Below are positions 10,514 to 20,143 of a stretch of 64,000 nt of DNA, one piece after another. Within the stretch, counting starts at the first letter, position 1, and the number at the start of each line of letters is the position of its first letter. The DNA is taken from assembly GCA_033030425.1 (NCBI GenBank), contig JAUFSD010000014.1:868001-932000 (forward strand), in the 5' to 3' direction. A program made the position numbers and the translations under genes. Below the pieces are notes generated by a model, which had not been told where the DNA came from, made no database searches, and saw only the letters and a list, made by a program, of their open reading frames with translations. The stretch is from Verpa conica (lineage: Eukaryota; Ascomycota; Pezizomycetes; Pezizales; Morchellaceae).

Positions 10514-13500
10514 CTACTCTAAATGCTCAATCACCCATCCTAGCACGTCTCTAGTTTTCATGACTAGGGCCCTTATCAAAAGGTAACCCACTAATGTTTT
10601 CCCATATCTTAATGCTAGATGGAGTGCTGTCTGCCCATCATTCCTCGTAGCTAAGATGCCGGCGCCACTTTTAAGCAGTAGTGGGATCACCAGTTCATTC
10701 CCTAGAATTGCTGCCCTGTGCAGTGCTGTCTCCCCATTATTTGACGTAGCTGAGATGTCGGCACCGCTTTCAAGCAGTAGTCGGACTACCGGTTTGCTCC
10801 ATCCAAATACTGCCTTATGCAGTACTGTCTCCCCATCATTTGACGTAGCTGAGATGTCGGCACCGCTTTCAAGCAGTAGTCGGACTACCGGTTCGGTCCC
10901 TCCAAGTGCTGCCCTGTGCAGTGCTGTCTCCCCATCATTTGACGTAGCTGAGATGTCGGCACCGCTTTCAAGCAGTAGTCGGACTACCGGTTTGCTCCAT
11001 CCAAATACTGCCCTATGCAGTACTGTCTCCCCATCATTTGACGTAGCTGAGATGTCGGCACCGCTTTCAAACAGTAGTCGGACTACCGGTTCGGTCCCTC
11101 CAAGTGCTGCCCTGTGCAGTGCTGTCTCCCCATTATTTGACGTAGCTGAGATGTCGGCACCGCTTTCAAGCAGTAGTCGGACTACCAGTTCGCTCCCTCC
11201 AAATACTGCCCTATGCAGTACTGTCTCCCCATTATTTGACGTAGCTGAGATGTCGGCGCCGCTTTCAAGCAGTAGTCGGACTACCGGTTCGGTCCCTCCA
11301 AGTGCTGCCCTGTGCAGTACTGTCTCCCCATCATTTGACGTAGCTGAGATGTCGGCGCCGCTTTCAAGCAGTAGTCGGACTACCGGTTCGCTCCCTCCAT
11401 TTGCTGCCCTGTGTAGTGCTGTCTCCCCATAAGCTGACGTAGCTGAGATTTCGGCACCGCTTTCAAGCAGTAGTCGGACTACCGGTTCGCTCCCTCCATT
11501 TGCTGCGCTGTGCAATACTGTGTCCCCACTGTAATCCTTAGCTGAGATGTCGGCGCCTTTCTTAAGCAGTAGCCGAACCACTGACTCGTGGCCTTGCTCG
11601 ACTGACATATGCAGCGCAGTCCGCGATCTGTTATCCTTAGCTGAGATTTCAGCGCCATTTGCAAGTAGCAGTTCAACTACTCGCTCGTGCCCCCCATATG
11701 CTGCCATATGTAATGCTGTTTCCCCCCTACAATCCGAAACCATGATCCGGGCGTTTTTCAATAGTAGCCCAGTTACAATGCAGTGCCCTAAACCTGCCGC
11801 CAGATGTAAGGGACACCGGTCGATTCCATCTGGAGATAGTTTATCGTAAATTGAAATAGCCTGATAAAAAGACGAGATATTTCCCGATTTGTTCACAAAC
11901 CGGAGGACAATTTCTGTCGTCAAGGCTTCGTCACATTTATTGAGGTGAAAGGATAGCTGCTTGGCTGCATAATCTAAGAATGGATATGAGCGGTTTCGAG
12001 CTTCATAATCAACTTTAGAACTACAGTAACCCTGAGCGAATGCATTGAAGGAGAGAAATATTGTACAAGCCATCGCTAGCTTAAAATCTGCATCCGGGGG
12101 GATTATCGGATTCTTGAGAAAATATTCCTGTGCCGTGTAGTGAACAAGCCTAACTGTATCGGTGCTTTCATCTATAGTTATAAAACTAGCGCATACATCG
12201 AGTAGCGTCTTTCTATCTGGCAAGTTGTTTGCATCAAAATCAGTTTGATTTTGTTCCACGGAGAGTGCCATCTGAAGCTCGGAAACTGTCATGACCCGTC
12301 GAGCCTTGACGAGCCATGAGAGCGTCTTCAGCGCTAATTCCACACAGCCTTTAGGCTGTGTCTTCAGGATCTCCATAGCTCTATCATAGGTAGGGCTTAG
12401 GGGGTTCTCATCGCGCGAGGGTTCTTTGAGGGACTCAAGCTCCCTTAGGATCTGCCGCACAGTCGTCTGCTTGCACAAGTATTCGACATGGAAATGGACA
12501 AGCAGGAACCTATATCGATGTATTAGCAGTGGAGTACGAAGCCTCCTACTTATGCATAACTAGTGTTCGTCTTGGGGCGGTTTGGGGGGATAACTGGCGG
12601 GACCCCTTGGGCCCCCGCCAGTTAATTCGGTTAATAGGAGATTTTTAAAGAGAAAACCTGGCTGGGGATTGGGGTGGTTCGGGGCGGCTTCTTGGCGTGG
12701 TTCCCCAGTTAGTTTGGGGGACCACCCCCCCATGACGAACACTATGTAAAACTTACATCCCCTTGGCGCAATCAATAAGCTCAGAGACTATCTTGTCTTT
12801 ACACTTTGCCTGCCCAACAATACGCTTCGCTCGAGAGTTTGAGTCAATCTTTTGCTCAATGTATAAAGTGATATCTTCGTCCTTAGCCCAAAGCTTGATC
12901 TTTGCCGAGTTCTGGAAGGAATCCTGGATATCCTCTGGGTATTCCCTGCTTGTCAAAAACAAACTCATACCATCCCTCTCCATTTGGTGAAATAATGGTA
13001 GCAGTTCTCCACGCTGAGATTCGGGATCACATTCATCAAGAGCATCGCAGACAATAAGGGTTTTGGTAAAGGACTTAGTGGTTGCTAGAAGAAGGCTATA
13101 TAGGTCCTTAAGGGTAGGTCTTTTTTGTTTTTTGGCTAGCGTCTTATACAAAACTTCGATTTCTTGAGGTAGATATCGTATCTGACAGGCGAGTTGCTTA
13201 ACCAAGCTGGCGAGGGCGTCTACCGGTCTCTGTTGGTCTTGTTCTTTGAAGTTGAAGTAGATATAGGCTACTCCATAGTTCATTTTCGATGCCTGTTCCT
13301 GAAGATAATCAATCATAAGGGAGCTGTATCTCACGGGAGTTAGTTCCGATTTACCCACCCCTATGGAGCTATAAATAAATACCTTAAGAACGTTTTGCCA
13401 GCGCCCGCTACGGATTCCACTGGTAAGCACTAATATCCAATCGCGGCACTAAAAAGACGCCCTGGGGTTAACGTAGTACTTACGAATTCCGTATCCCCAA

Positions 13501-14281
13501 AGTAACCGAGAATCCCCCATCCAGCTCTGTACCTCTGGTGCATTCAATATCCATTTCCCGGTATTCTTCCGTCTCCTGTTACTGATTTGGATGTGTCTCT
13601 TGTCGAAAACTCCTGGGTATAGCCAATTGATTGCTTTTGTACGTATATCATCTATGTACCATTCAAGGTCAGCCTAAGGTCCACAGCCCTGATGTAACCC
13701 AGCCACCCTCTCAAGATATACTCACCAGACCTCTGGGTCGCAGCATCATTTTTCAAATCCTCGATACCTCCAGTGATACCTTCCACATACTTCTCAATGA
13801 CTTTCGTCCGAGCCCTTGTATTTTGTCAACACAAACCCAAGAAGCTCAGGTTCAACCTAACTTACTGTTGATCAACAGCTAAAGCAAGCATAAAATGACT
13901 TTTAAGCCTTTCAATCCGCCAGATATATTCCATGGTCTCTTTTTCTTCTAAAGGCCATTGCATGTGGGAAATAGCAACCCTAAGCCAATTTTTCTTCTTA
14001 GGATCTAATTTAGTCTTAAGGCTTCCCATTTCCGCGATGCAGTCCTTGATCGGATCCTCGAGGTTCCACAGCTTTGTTACTTCAGGGTTTTCATGCGCGG
14101 AGACTTGGAGATTGGACAAGACTGTTGTGAGCAGTTTAAGCTCGTTCATGAACCTTTGGAGGTTCTCTGGAGCCCGCTTCACTCCGCTCATGTATCCGTA
14201 GCATAACGAAGCCACAGCCGCTGTGACCTGGATAACTGCGATAATGCTCGCCGCAGTACTTAGGGGATCAGCCATAGTCAC
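10514..14281 (-). CDS. NLR-like STAND protein: Helo-like N-terminal domain, NACHT, ankyrin repeats
   Basis: Six exons (13866-14281, 13726-13814, 13484-13651, 13383-13419, 12757-13329, 10514-12509) sum to exactly 1092 codons plus a stop. The N-terminus (MADPLSTAASIIAVIQV) matches the fungal Helo-like/STAND N-terminal domain. Exons 3-5 encode the NACHT ATPase: a P-loop ending AGAGKT at about residue 230, and LIVCDALDEC as Walker B. The last exon carries about 13 ankyrin repeats (residues about 650-1075), most of them almost identical. Fungal NLR-like proteins sense non-self and trigger regulated cell death or incompatibility; that role here is inferred from architecture. Introns are 51, 74, 64, 53 and 247 nt; the long one holds a MITE. 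The P-loop has four extra residues at the exon 3/4 junction (see findings). Confidence 0.9.
10650..11540 (-). repeat. Tandem 99-bp ankyrin-coding repeats, near identical, in dimers
   Basis: Nine or so consecutive 33-codon units share runs such as VVRLLLESGADISATS with very few differences at DNA level. Two variants alternate: one with ALGGTEP before VVRLLLES and one with VFGWSKP or VFGGSEL. The higher-order unit is therefore 198 bp, present about three times. Synonymous positions are also conserved, which points to recent duplication or gene conversion rather than protein-level selection alone. Repeats outside this block (both ends of the array) are diverged. Confidence 0.9.
12563..12742. mobile_element. 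180-bp MITE inserted in an NLR intron
   Basis: The element starts GTGTTCGTC and ends GACGAACAC, with the inverted repeat continuing imperfectly inward (about 15 bp, WTGGGG). It is flanked by TA on both sides (12561-12562 and 12743-12744), the target duplication typical of Tc1/mariner-like elements. The interior is G/C-rich and contains a 10-bp palindromic arm pair (AACTGGCGGG / CCCGCCAGTT). No coding capacity. Removing it with one TA leaves an intron of 65 nt, the usual size in this window. Confidence 0.85.
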
Positions 14282-16014
14282 GGAAACAGGCTTTGGGTGC
14301 TTATTAGTCTAGAGTTTGCACGCGTGCTGTTGAGAGCTTGTCGTTTAGAGATCGTCTCGTTATCTCGCTAGAAAGAAATACAGCGATTTCAGGTACCTAG
14401 ACTTCGAAACATAAACGAAAACATCCGCGGGTAGTTGATGGTTGATTGATTGTTCATAGCCTCCCTTGCTGGCGATCATAACTTGAGCGGGGCTTGTGTT
14501 ACCCATACATAGGCAACCAATGATAGTTCACGCCATAGTCAAAGCAGATTCTAAGCCTGGAACCCTTAGAAAATATTTAGCCATAGGATACCGATAAGGA
14601 TACAGAGTTACAAAACTACTAATTAGACTATACCCAAATATTATTTCACAGGGGTCGTAGAGACCAACTAAGACCTAGATATCATTGAAACTTCCCTCCT
14701 GCAGCTACCGGCAACATCTAATCCTCTGTAGCAACGGAAGCGACTATATTTTAGCATACAAGATTACTCGGTCGGTCAGGATATACCAGTTACTAAGGGT
14801 ATGATATAGAAGTTTCACTAATTGCTAAAAGGCGTTTTATAGTTCCTATATACCCTATGTTGGCCCATAGTCAGCCCGCTGTATTAAACCCCGGAGAGAT
14901 ATACGTATCTTACACCCTCACAAAAATGGCCTATAGCCTACCTAAAATATCCAGCCATCTCCAGCACCAGAGAAGTTGGCAAAAATCAGATGGTGTACAT
15001 AAAATTATTACCGGTATAGAATGCACATATAATAGTAACAGCCAAGTATTAGACCAATATCAAGTATAAAGCCTTTTACATCCACAGTTTCAGGTCGCTA
15101 TATGACTACCAATAATATGAGCAAGAAAGTAAGTGATCTTCCAAACATACAATATTTTGAAACTCCGGAGCTAAACCAAGACGTAGTCATCCCTTTAAAC
15201 CCCGAGGGTCTACCGCAGCAAGAACAAGAATTAGCACTCCAGTGACTATCCCCCTACGTCACAATACCCAAATCTCATCCCGGGATATACCCAAATACAT
15301 AAGCCCTCGGTGCCGTGAGCAGGCCCTAGGTAAGTCACCTACTTAATTAAACGAAACCCTACAGACTTCCCACTACATGACAGTAAAATGTCGGGTTCTA
15401 TACGGCTGGGGAGTCGAACCCATTATCTTCAGATTAACTATGACTGATATATACTTTGATAGGACAAAGAGGCTGCTTTGGCATGCCGTTATCTTACCCA
15501 AGGGTATTCCCCCTTAGCACTAGCAGAAATAGATACTAACATTCAAATCCTCTTCAAAGCCACTCCAACTATGGCAGTGAGAGTTCGGTCAATGACTTGT
15601 TGACTGTCATCTACAAAACAATAGACGTGATAATCAAAAGCCGTCCTAGTGAACCATACGTGATTTATCAGGCTGCGATTTGAGGTAAGTGGTCTAATTT
15701 CTAATCATACAAACATTCTAGGTAGAGCATAATCTTCTAATATTTTTATAGTACCAATGACAGCAGGAGACACCTTGGTGGGTATTGTAAGTATAAATAA
15801 ATAAAAATATAAGAATGCGGGTCCTATTAATAGATAGTCACTCAGCTTAACCTAAGCTAAAAATGTCTTATCATTACAAACAGCGTCCCCTCTCGTTTTA
15901 CCAGTACCTAATGATACAATAGTGTACAACCCCCACAAAATAAACGCCCCAAACCCAAAATTACAAAAAAAAACTACACAATGTAAATCCCCGCCCTATT
16001 CATACTCTTCACCT
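14282..16014. other. Intergenic between NLR and Cdt2, with a tRNA-like remnant
   Basis: Mostly AT-rich without credible genes. An ACGCGT word lies 39 bp upstream of the NLR start (14320-14325). A tRNA-like segment on the minus strand at 15400-15491 is listed separately. Confidence 0.4.
15400..15491 (-). other. Possible degenerate tRNA-like sequence
   Basis: On the minus strand there is a perfect B-box-like GGTTCGACTCC and an upstream A-box-like TGCCAAAGCAGC. A five-pair acceptor-like match (ACGGC/GCCGT) lies at the ends, and CTGAAGA sits where an anticodon loop could be. The T stem has two mismatches, the anticodon stem does not pair well and the A-B spacing is long. I read it as a relic, or a chance match, rather than a working tRNA gene. 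Confidence 0.25.
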
Positions 16015-17876
16015 CTAGTTTTCTCCTTCAATCTCTGCCCACCCCCACCCCCATCTTCTCCCTTCATCCTCCCCACCATCTCTCATACTCTCTGCCTCTA
16101 AACCTCTCTCCCCTGCCCTCCAGCACCTCGCGAGGTAATCATCCGAAATTGCAACCATATCCCCGTCCATAGTCCATGTGACATCCATAACTTCCTTCTC
16201 ATATCCCCTCACAAGTGCTGCTCCACTACCTACAGGCATTACTTTACTGATTCCCGCAGCCCGCGAGTCCTCCGGGTGCGACTGCGGGTATAACTCCCTA
16301 TCGAGATACCGTTCATCCGTCGGGAAGACAATGGGGCAGTTATCTGAAGAGCCTGTCGAAAGTAGCCTCCCGTCACGAGAGATAGCGCTCTTGACGTAGA
16401 AAGTTGACGCATGCAGGCGCGGGTGCGTGTATGCATGGATAGGGCCGTTAGAGAGATGTTGAGTATCATATGCATACACAACGCCATCCCTACAAAGACT
16501 GTAAAGCCTCGCTCCATCGGGACTCATTGTAAGTGAATTCAACCCAAACGCCCTATTATGATGCTTCGGTAACGCACTCGCATCGGCCGCCATTGCAGCC
16601 CTCCCCCTCTTCTGCGTTGCACGAATATCCCATACTTTGATCTCTGCATTCAGCTCCGATACAGACGCGATCTTAAATTCCTCGATCCATGTAACAGCCG
16701 TTACACTTACATCAACTCGCTTCTGGGAACCTTTACCCCTAGTGACAGGAGGAATGTGGGCTTGGACAATAGAGTTGACGGGTTTATGGATAATGAGATC
16801 TTCAGAGCGGACTCCGACACAGCGGGTATCCCAGATATTGATACTACCATCTCTTGAGCAAGAAGTGAGGACAAAAGGGTTGAGAGGATTGAAGGCGACT
16901 TGTTTAATGCTGCTACGATGGCCTTGGAGGACGGAGGTGCAAACTTGTCTTTGGACGTCGAAGATGCGGACCGATTGGTCGCCAGATGCGGTCGCCTGGG
17001 TTACGGTTAGTGGGGTGATGGTAAACAAAGGCCACTACTGCGTACCATCTGAAAATCATCTGGAGTGAAGGAAATATCAAAGACAGCGTTATCATGACAA
17101 TTCATGCCGATGTAGGCTTCTCCTACGGGTATGTTAGAATCATTAGATGAACATAAGCTGGGAGTACGCACCGAAACCGGGAGCTTCATCTTTGGTAGAC
17201 TCGATCAGCCGTATAGAGCCAGACTCATCTCCAACGGCAACAAGTGAGTTGCGGTTACATGCTTGAACGGTAAGAGGCAACGAAGGAATATTTTCTGAGG
17301 TGTAGACGGTGTGTAAATCCTCTGGTCTCGAATAAAAGCCCCTCACTTCCATACTCCAATCTACCACCACAAAATTAGTAAATTCTAATGATCTAGCAAG
17401 AGAGTCATACTAGCACAATGGAACCCTTGCTGGCCTGGATCCCTCCATGGCATTCCAAACCCACCCAGGCTTCTCATCAAAACCCTTTGGCACAAAGTTG
17501 ACCGAATCCGCTTCGCAAGTGCTGGGGGAGGCACTGGCTCGAGCTCAGGCTCCACGGTCTTTGTCCCAGCACCTTGGATAAGCGGTTTCAAAAACACTGG
17601 CTCTTCATTTTCACCAAACAGAGACTTTGATGTCCGTGATCTTTTAGACTGACGATGGGATGGCGATGCCTCAGGTGATGGGAGACCACGAGCCCTTGAG
17701 TTACTATCACTTGGTGTGACTTTTCGTAGAGGGTTCCGTCTCGGCGTAAAGAAAGAGTGGACACTTGCTCTGTTATCTGGAGGGGAGAGCAAGCTGGATG
17801 CTGGGTCTATGCTCCTTGTAGACATGGCCGTGCGTTTACTAGAGCGGGCTTTACGATTGCTTGGGGTGACAGGCAT
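16015..17876 (-). CDS. cdt2: Cdt2/DTL WD40 substrate receptor of CRL4 ubiquitin ligase
   Basis: Four exons (17411-17876, 17172-17360, 17046-17122, 16015-16995) give 570 residues. The WD40 propeller carries blocks diagnostic of Cdt2: HDNAVFDISFTPDD, ATASGDQSVRIFDV, SCSRDGSINIWDTRC and STFYVKSAISRDGRLLSTG. Two WDxR motifs (WDTR, WDIR) are the DDB1-binding DWD boxes. In S phase and after DNA damage CRL4-Cdt2 ubiquitinates PCNA-bound proteins such as Cdt1 and, in fission yeast, Spd1. The 150-residue N-terminal extension is basic, Ser/Pro-rich and contains a PIP-box-like RASVHSFF near residues 37-44. Introns are all about 50 nt. An ACGCGT box lies about 116 bp upstream of the ATG. Confidence 0.92.
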
Positions 17877-17991
17877 AGCTGCACGTATGATGTACGATGT
17901 ATAATGGTGGGGGTATGTATAAGCAATGGTGGAGGTGGAGTATTTTTCACAGAATATGGGGGTGATTGTTGGTTTCGGGGGCGTTTCTGGA

Positions 17992-17997
17992 ACGCGT
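17992..17997. promoter_or_regulatory. MCB-like box (ACGCGT) upstream of cdt2
   Basis: A perfect MluI cell-cycle box lies 116-121 bp upstream of the cdt2 ATG, with a near match (GACGCGAC) around 18075-18082. In fission yeast cdt2 is transcribed in S phase under MBF, which binds this word, so the placement makes sense. The word is short and also occurs at non-promoter sites in this window. The rest of 17877-18355 shows nothing else. Confidence 0.45.
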
Positions 17998-18355
17998 CGT
18001 GTTGTTGAAGGTCTGCGCCAAGGTCCTACCTAGCGTGCCCAATTGGGATGTTAATTGGATGTCTCTCCCGGTTTGGACGCGACCTGTTGCCGCGACGACG
18101 TGTGCAGTTGAGAGTAAAAAGAGCCTTGGCCATATGTGTTTCATCGATTATTAGCGTTGCCCGTTGGTTAGGCTATGCCACATCATAAAGCGGGGTCCAT
18201 ACCGTCAATAACACCAGACGGTTGTTCTACAGTGATAGATATTCATATATTAGCAAGGGCCTATTCCCCTTACAATAGTTATATTATATATCTCTATTTA
18301 GAAGAAAACTTATAAAAATTGCGAAACACTCCAGAACTATATCTCCTCTTCCTAC

Positions 18356-18616
18356 TCAACTACCCACTTCGTGCCTCGATTCCAAGAACTTATTCCTCTC
18401 CTCCAGCTCAGCGTTCCTCTTCTTCAATTCTCTGTTCTCCCCTTCCCTCTTCACAGCCTCCTCTTTTAACACCATATTCTCAGCCCTAACACGTGCCAGT
18501 TCCACCTTTAACATCCTCGCTCTCTCCTCCACTTGATCGATTTTCGAGACTGTCTCACCGCTCAAACTCTCGAGCTTCTCAAGAAGATCAAAGAGTGATT
18601 CGTCTGTTAAACACAC
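18356..18616 (-). CDS. Coiled-coil protein, terminal exon only
   Basis: An open stretch of about 80 codons is rich in Glu, Lys, Arg and Leu with heptad spacing (for example VKREGENRELKKRNAELEE), and it ends in a TGA at 18356. There is no ATG at the start of the frame. A likely acceptor (TTTAACAG) at about 18606 and a GTAAGA donor about 60 bp upstream suggest that this is the last exon of a small gene whose first exon I cannot place. The family is not recognised. The composition could arise in many coiled-coil proteins, including bZIP-like ones, but no basic region is visible. Confidence 0.4.
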   Translation of the reverse strand: MCLTDESLFDLLEKLESLSGETVSKIDQVEERARMLKVELARVRAENMVLKEEAVKREGENRELKKRNAELEERNKFLESRHEVGS

Positions 18617-19883
18617 CCCATAAGTGAGTCATCCTCGGCAAAAGTTACTCCGCACAGTCTTACTTCCAGGCAGATGAGAAGCTTGGGCCGTGTCCTAGAT
18701 ACTCTCGGGTAAGTACAACATGTGTGAGAGAAGGCAAAAGAAGGCAAACCTCTTTGCCCTGCATTTTAGGTCAGTCTAGAGAACGTTTCGGCAGTGAGAG
18801 ATGAGGTTATCTGGCTATGCAGGGCAGCGCGGATGAACTAGACGCCCAGGTGCGACAGAGATGTGGGTTAGGGACAAGATGCCAAGACTACTATCTAATT
18901 AGTAATCTTCATGCAGGATCACTCGTTACGTGGCGATGTCAGATTGTTGGATATTCTTCTTAATAGCTATATATAGGTATATCGACTTTTCTTACGCGAG
19001 AATCGGGTATAAAGTAACACCGAGCCCTGAAATTACTATAAAAAAAGTAGAGACCCTCTACTGTACCACCAACAGAGATTGCGGTGGTCCATAAAAAAGT
19101 ACAAGGATATTCTCTCATAATGCCTAACTAGTAAAAATTTTAGCCGCCAGTATATATAGAAATGTTTATTAGTCTATAGAGTAGAGTACCTAAGAAAACC
19201 CCTTGCTCTTAATTTGAATTCATTATCGAAATACCCAACTCAAGCTACAACAAAATATTACAATATTCAGCTCACAAAACTCACCCGAGGGTTTCCAGTC
19301 CCACTAAATCTACATGTACGCATTAACAGTGGTATATATATTGTACATACCAGGAATAAGATCGACCCCCATATATATGTATATTTGAGTGCAGCGACCA
19401 GCAGAAGACCTAGAAACAAGACACCGAACCATTTTTGACCTCTTATCCCTCAAGATTCTAGGATGTACTAGCCCTAGAGCCCTTACTCATTTAATATTTT
19501 CCCCGGTCTTTTATTGATCCCTGTTAATTGTGTACTTGCGGTTCCTCAAAAATGGATATTTTATACATTATTATTGTGGTCAAACCAGCGCTCACTGGAA
19601 TTGGAGAGAACATGTCTGAGACGGGAGTCATTTTGAAGCCTACTCCAAAGACCTTTAGTTGGTGGTTCTCCCCAACTGAAGCTATACTATAAATATATAG
19701 GTATATCTTGAGAGGGTCATACCTATAGCGTAGAGTGCGGCGCCCTGGTCATATCGTCAGCATACCCGAGTTGATATTGTTATTGGAGACGTTTCCTTTT
19801 GCCGACTTTTAAGACTGGCAGATAAAATTTAGAAAATGTGTTAGACGCTTAATTAAGCGAAATCTTGGGGCCTTATGCAGAGG
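18617..19883. other. Intergenic, AT-rich
   Basis: May contain the first exon(s) of the coiled-coil gene near 18650-18720. Otherwise no coding signal; dense stops and TATA-like runs. Confidence 0.35.
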
Positions 19884-20001
19884 TAAAGAACCTGAACATG
19901 CAAGTCTTACTCTCGCCAATTGATAGAAGCCCTCTACCTACTCGAGGAATCACCTCCAACCAAAATCCCTGCATTCGACAGTTGCATGTTCAGGTTCTTT
20001 A
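19884..20001. repeat. Hairpin element 1: 118 bp with a 20-bp perfect terminal inverted repeat
   Basis: The left end TAAAGAACCTGAACATGCAA (19884-19903) is matched exactly by its reverse complement at 19982-20001. The interior, about 78 bp, is unrelated single-copy sequence with no coding frame. The structure is that of a small foldback or MITE-like element. No clear target-site duplication is visible. Confidence 0.75.
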
Positions 20002-20022
20002 TTCCTACTGTGAGTAATCGGG

Positions 20023-20143
20023 TCAGGGAATAATAATCTGAATATGCAAGTACCATTCTCACCAATCGGTAGGGACCTTTTGTCAATTAGTAAAGTTTCA
20101 TTCGATAAGTACCCACTTGCATGTTCAGGTTCTTATTCCCTGA
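20023..20143. repeat. Hairpin element 2: about 120 bp, same terminal repeat as element 1
   Basis: The left arm (20024-20051) and the right arm (20115-20142) are inverted copies of a 28-bp sequence with three mismatches. The arms share the CTGAACATGCAAG core of element 1, only about 20 bp away, but the interiors differ. The two are therefore family members placed side by side, or parts of one rearranged element. Confidence 0.7.

Noticed and set aside
10656..11432. 258-codon open frame on the plus strand opposite the ankyrin exon
   Set aside because: It is the antisense of the 99-bp repeats. Because the repeat length is a multiple of three, one stop-free unit makes the whole array stop-free. 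Composition is not protein-like and no homolog pattern is visible.
12560..12775. 71-codon frame on the minus strand inside the MITE
   Set aside because: It lies within the intron and the element's inverted repeats; Pro/Gly-rich translation is a product of the G/C-rich repeat arms.
17947..18144. 65-codon minus-strand frame with a signal-peptide-like start, upstream of cdt2
   Set aside because: It lies in the cdt2 promoter, ends without splice signals and has no recognisable mature sequence. Kept as non-coding, although a short upstream ORF cannot be excluded.
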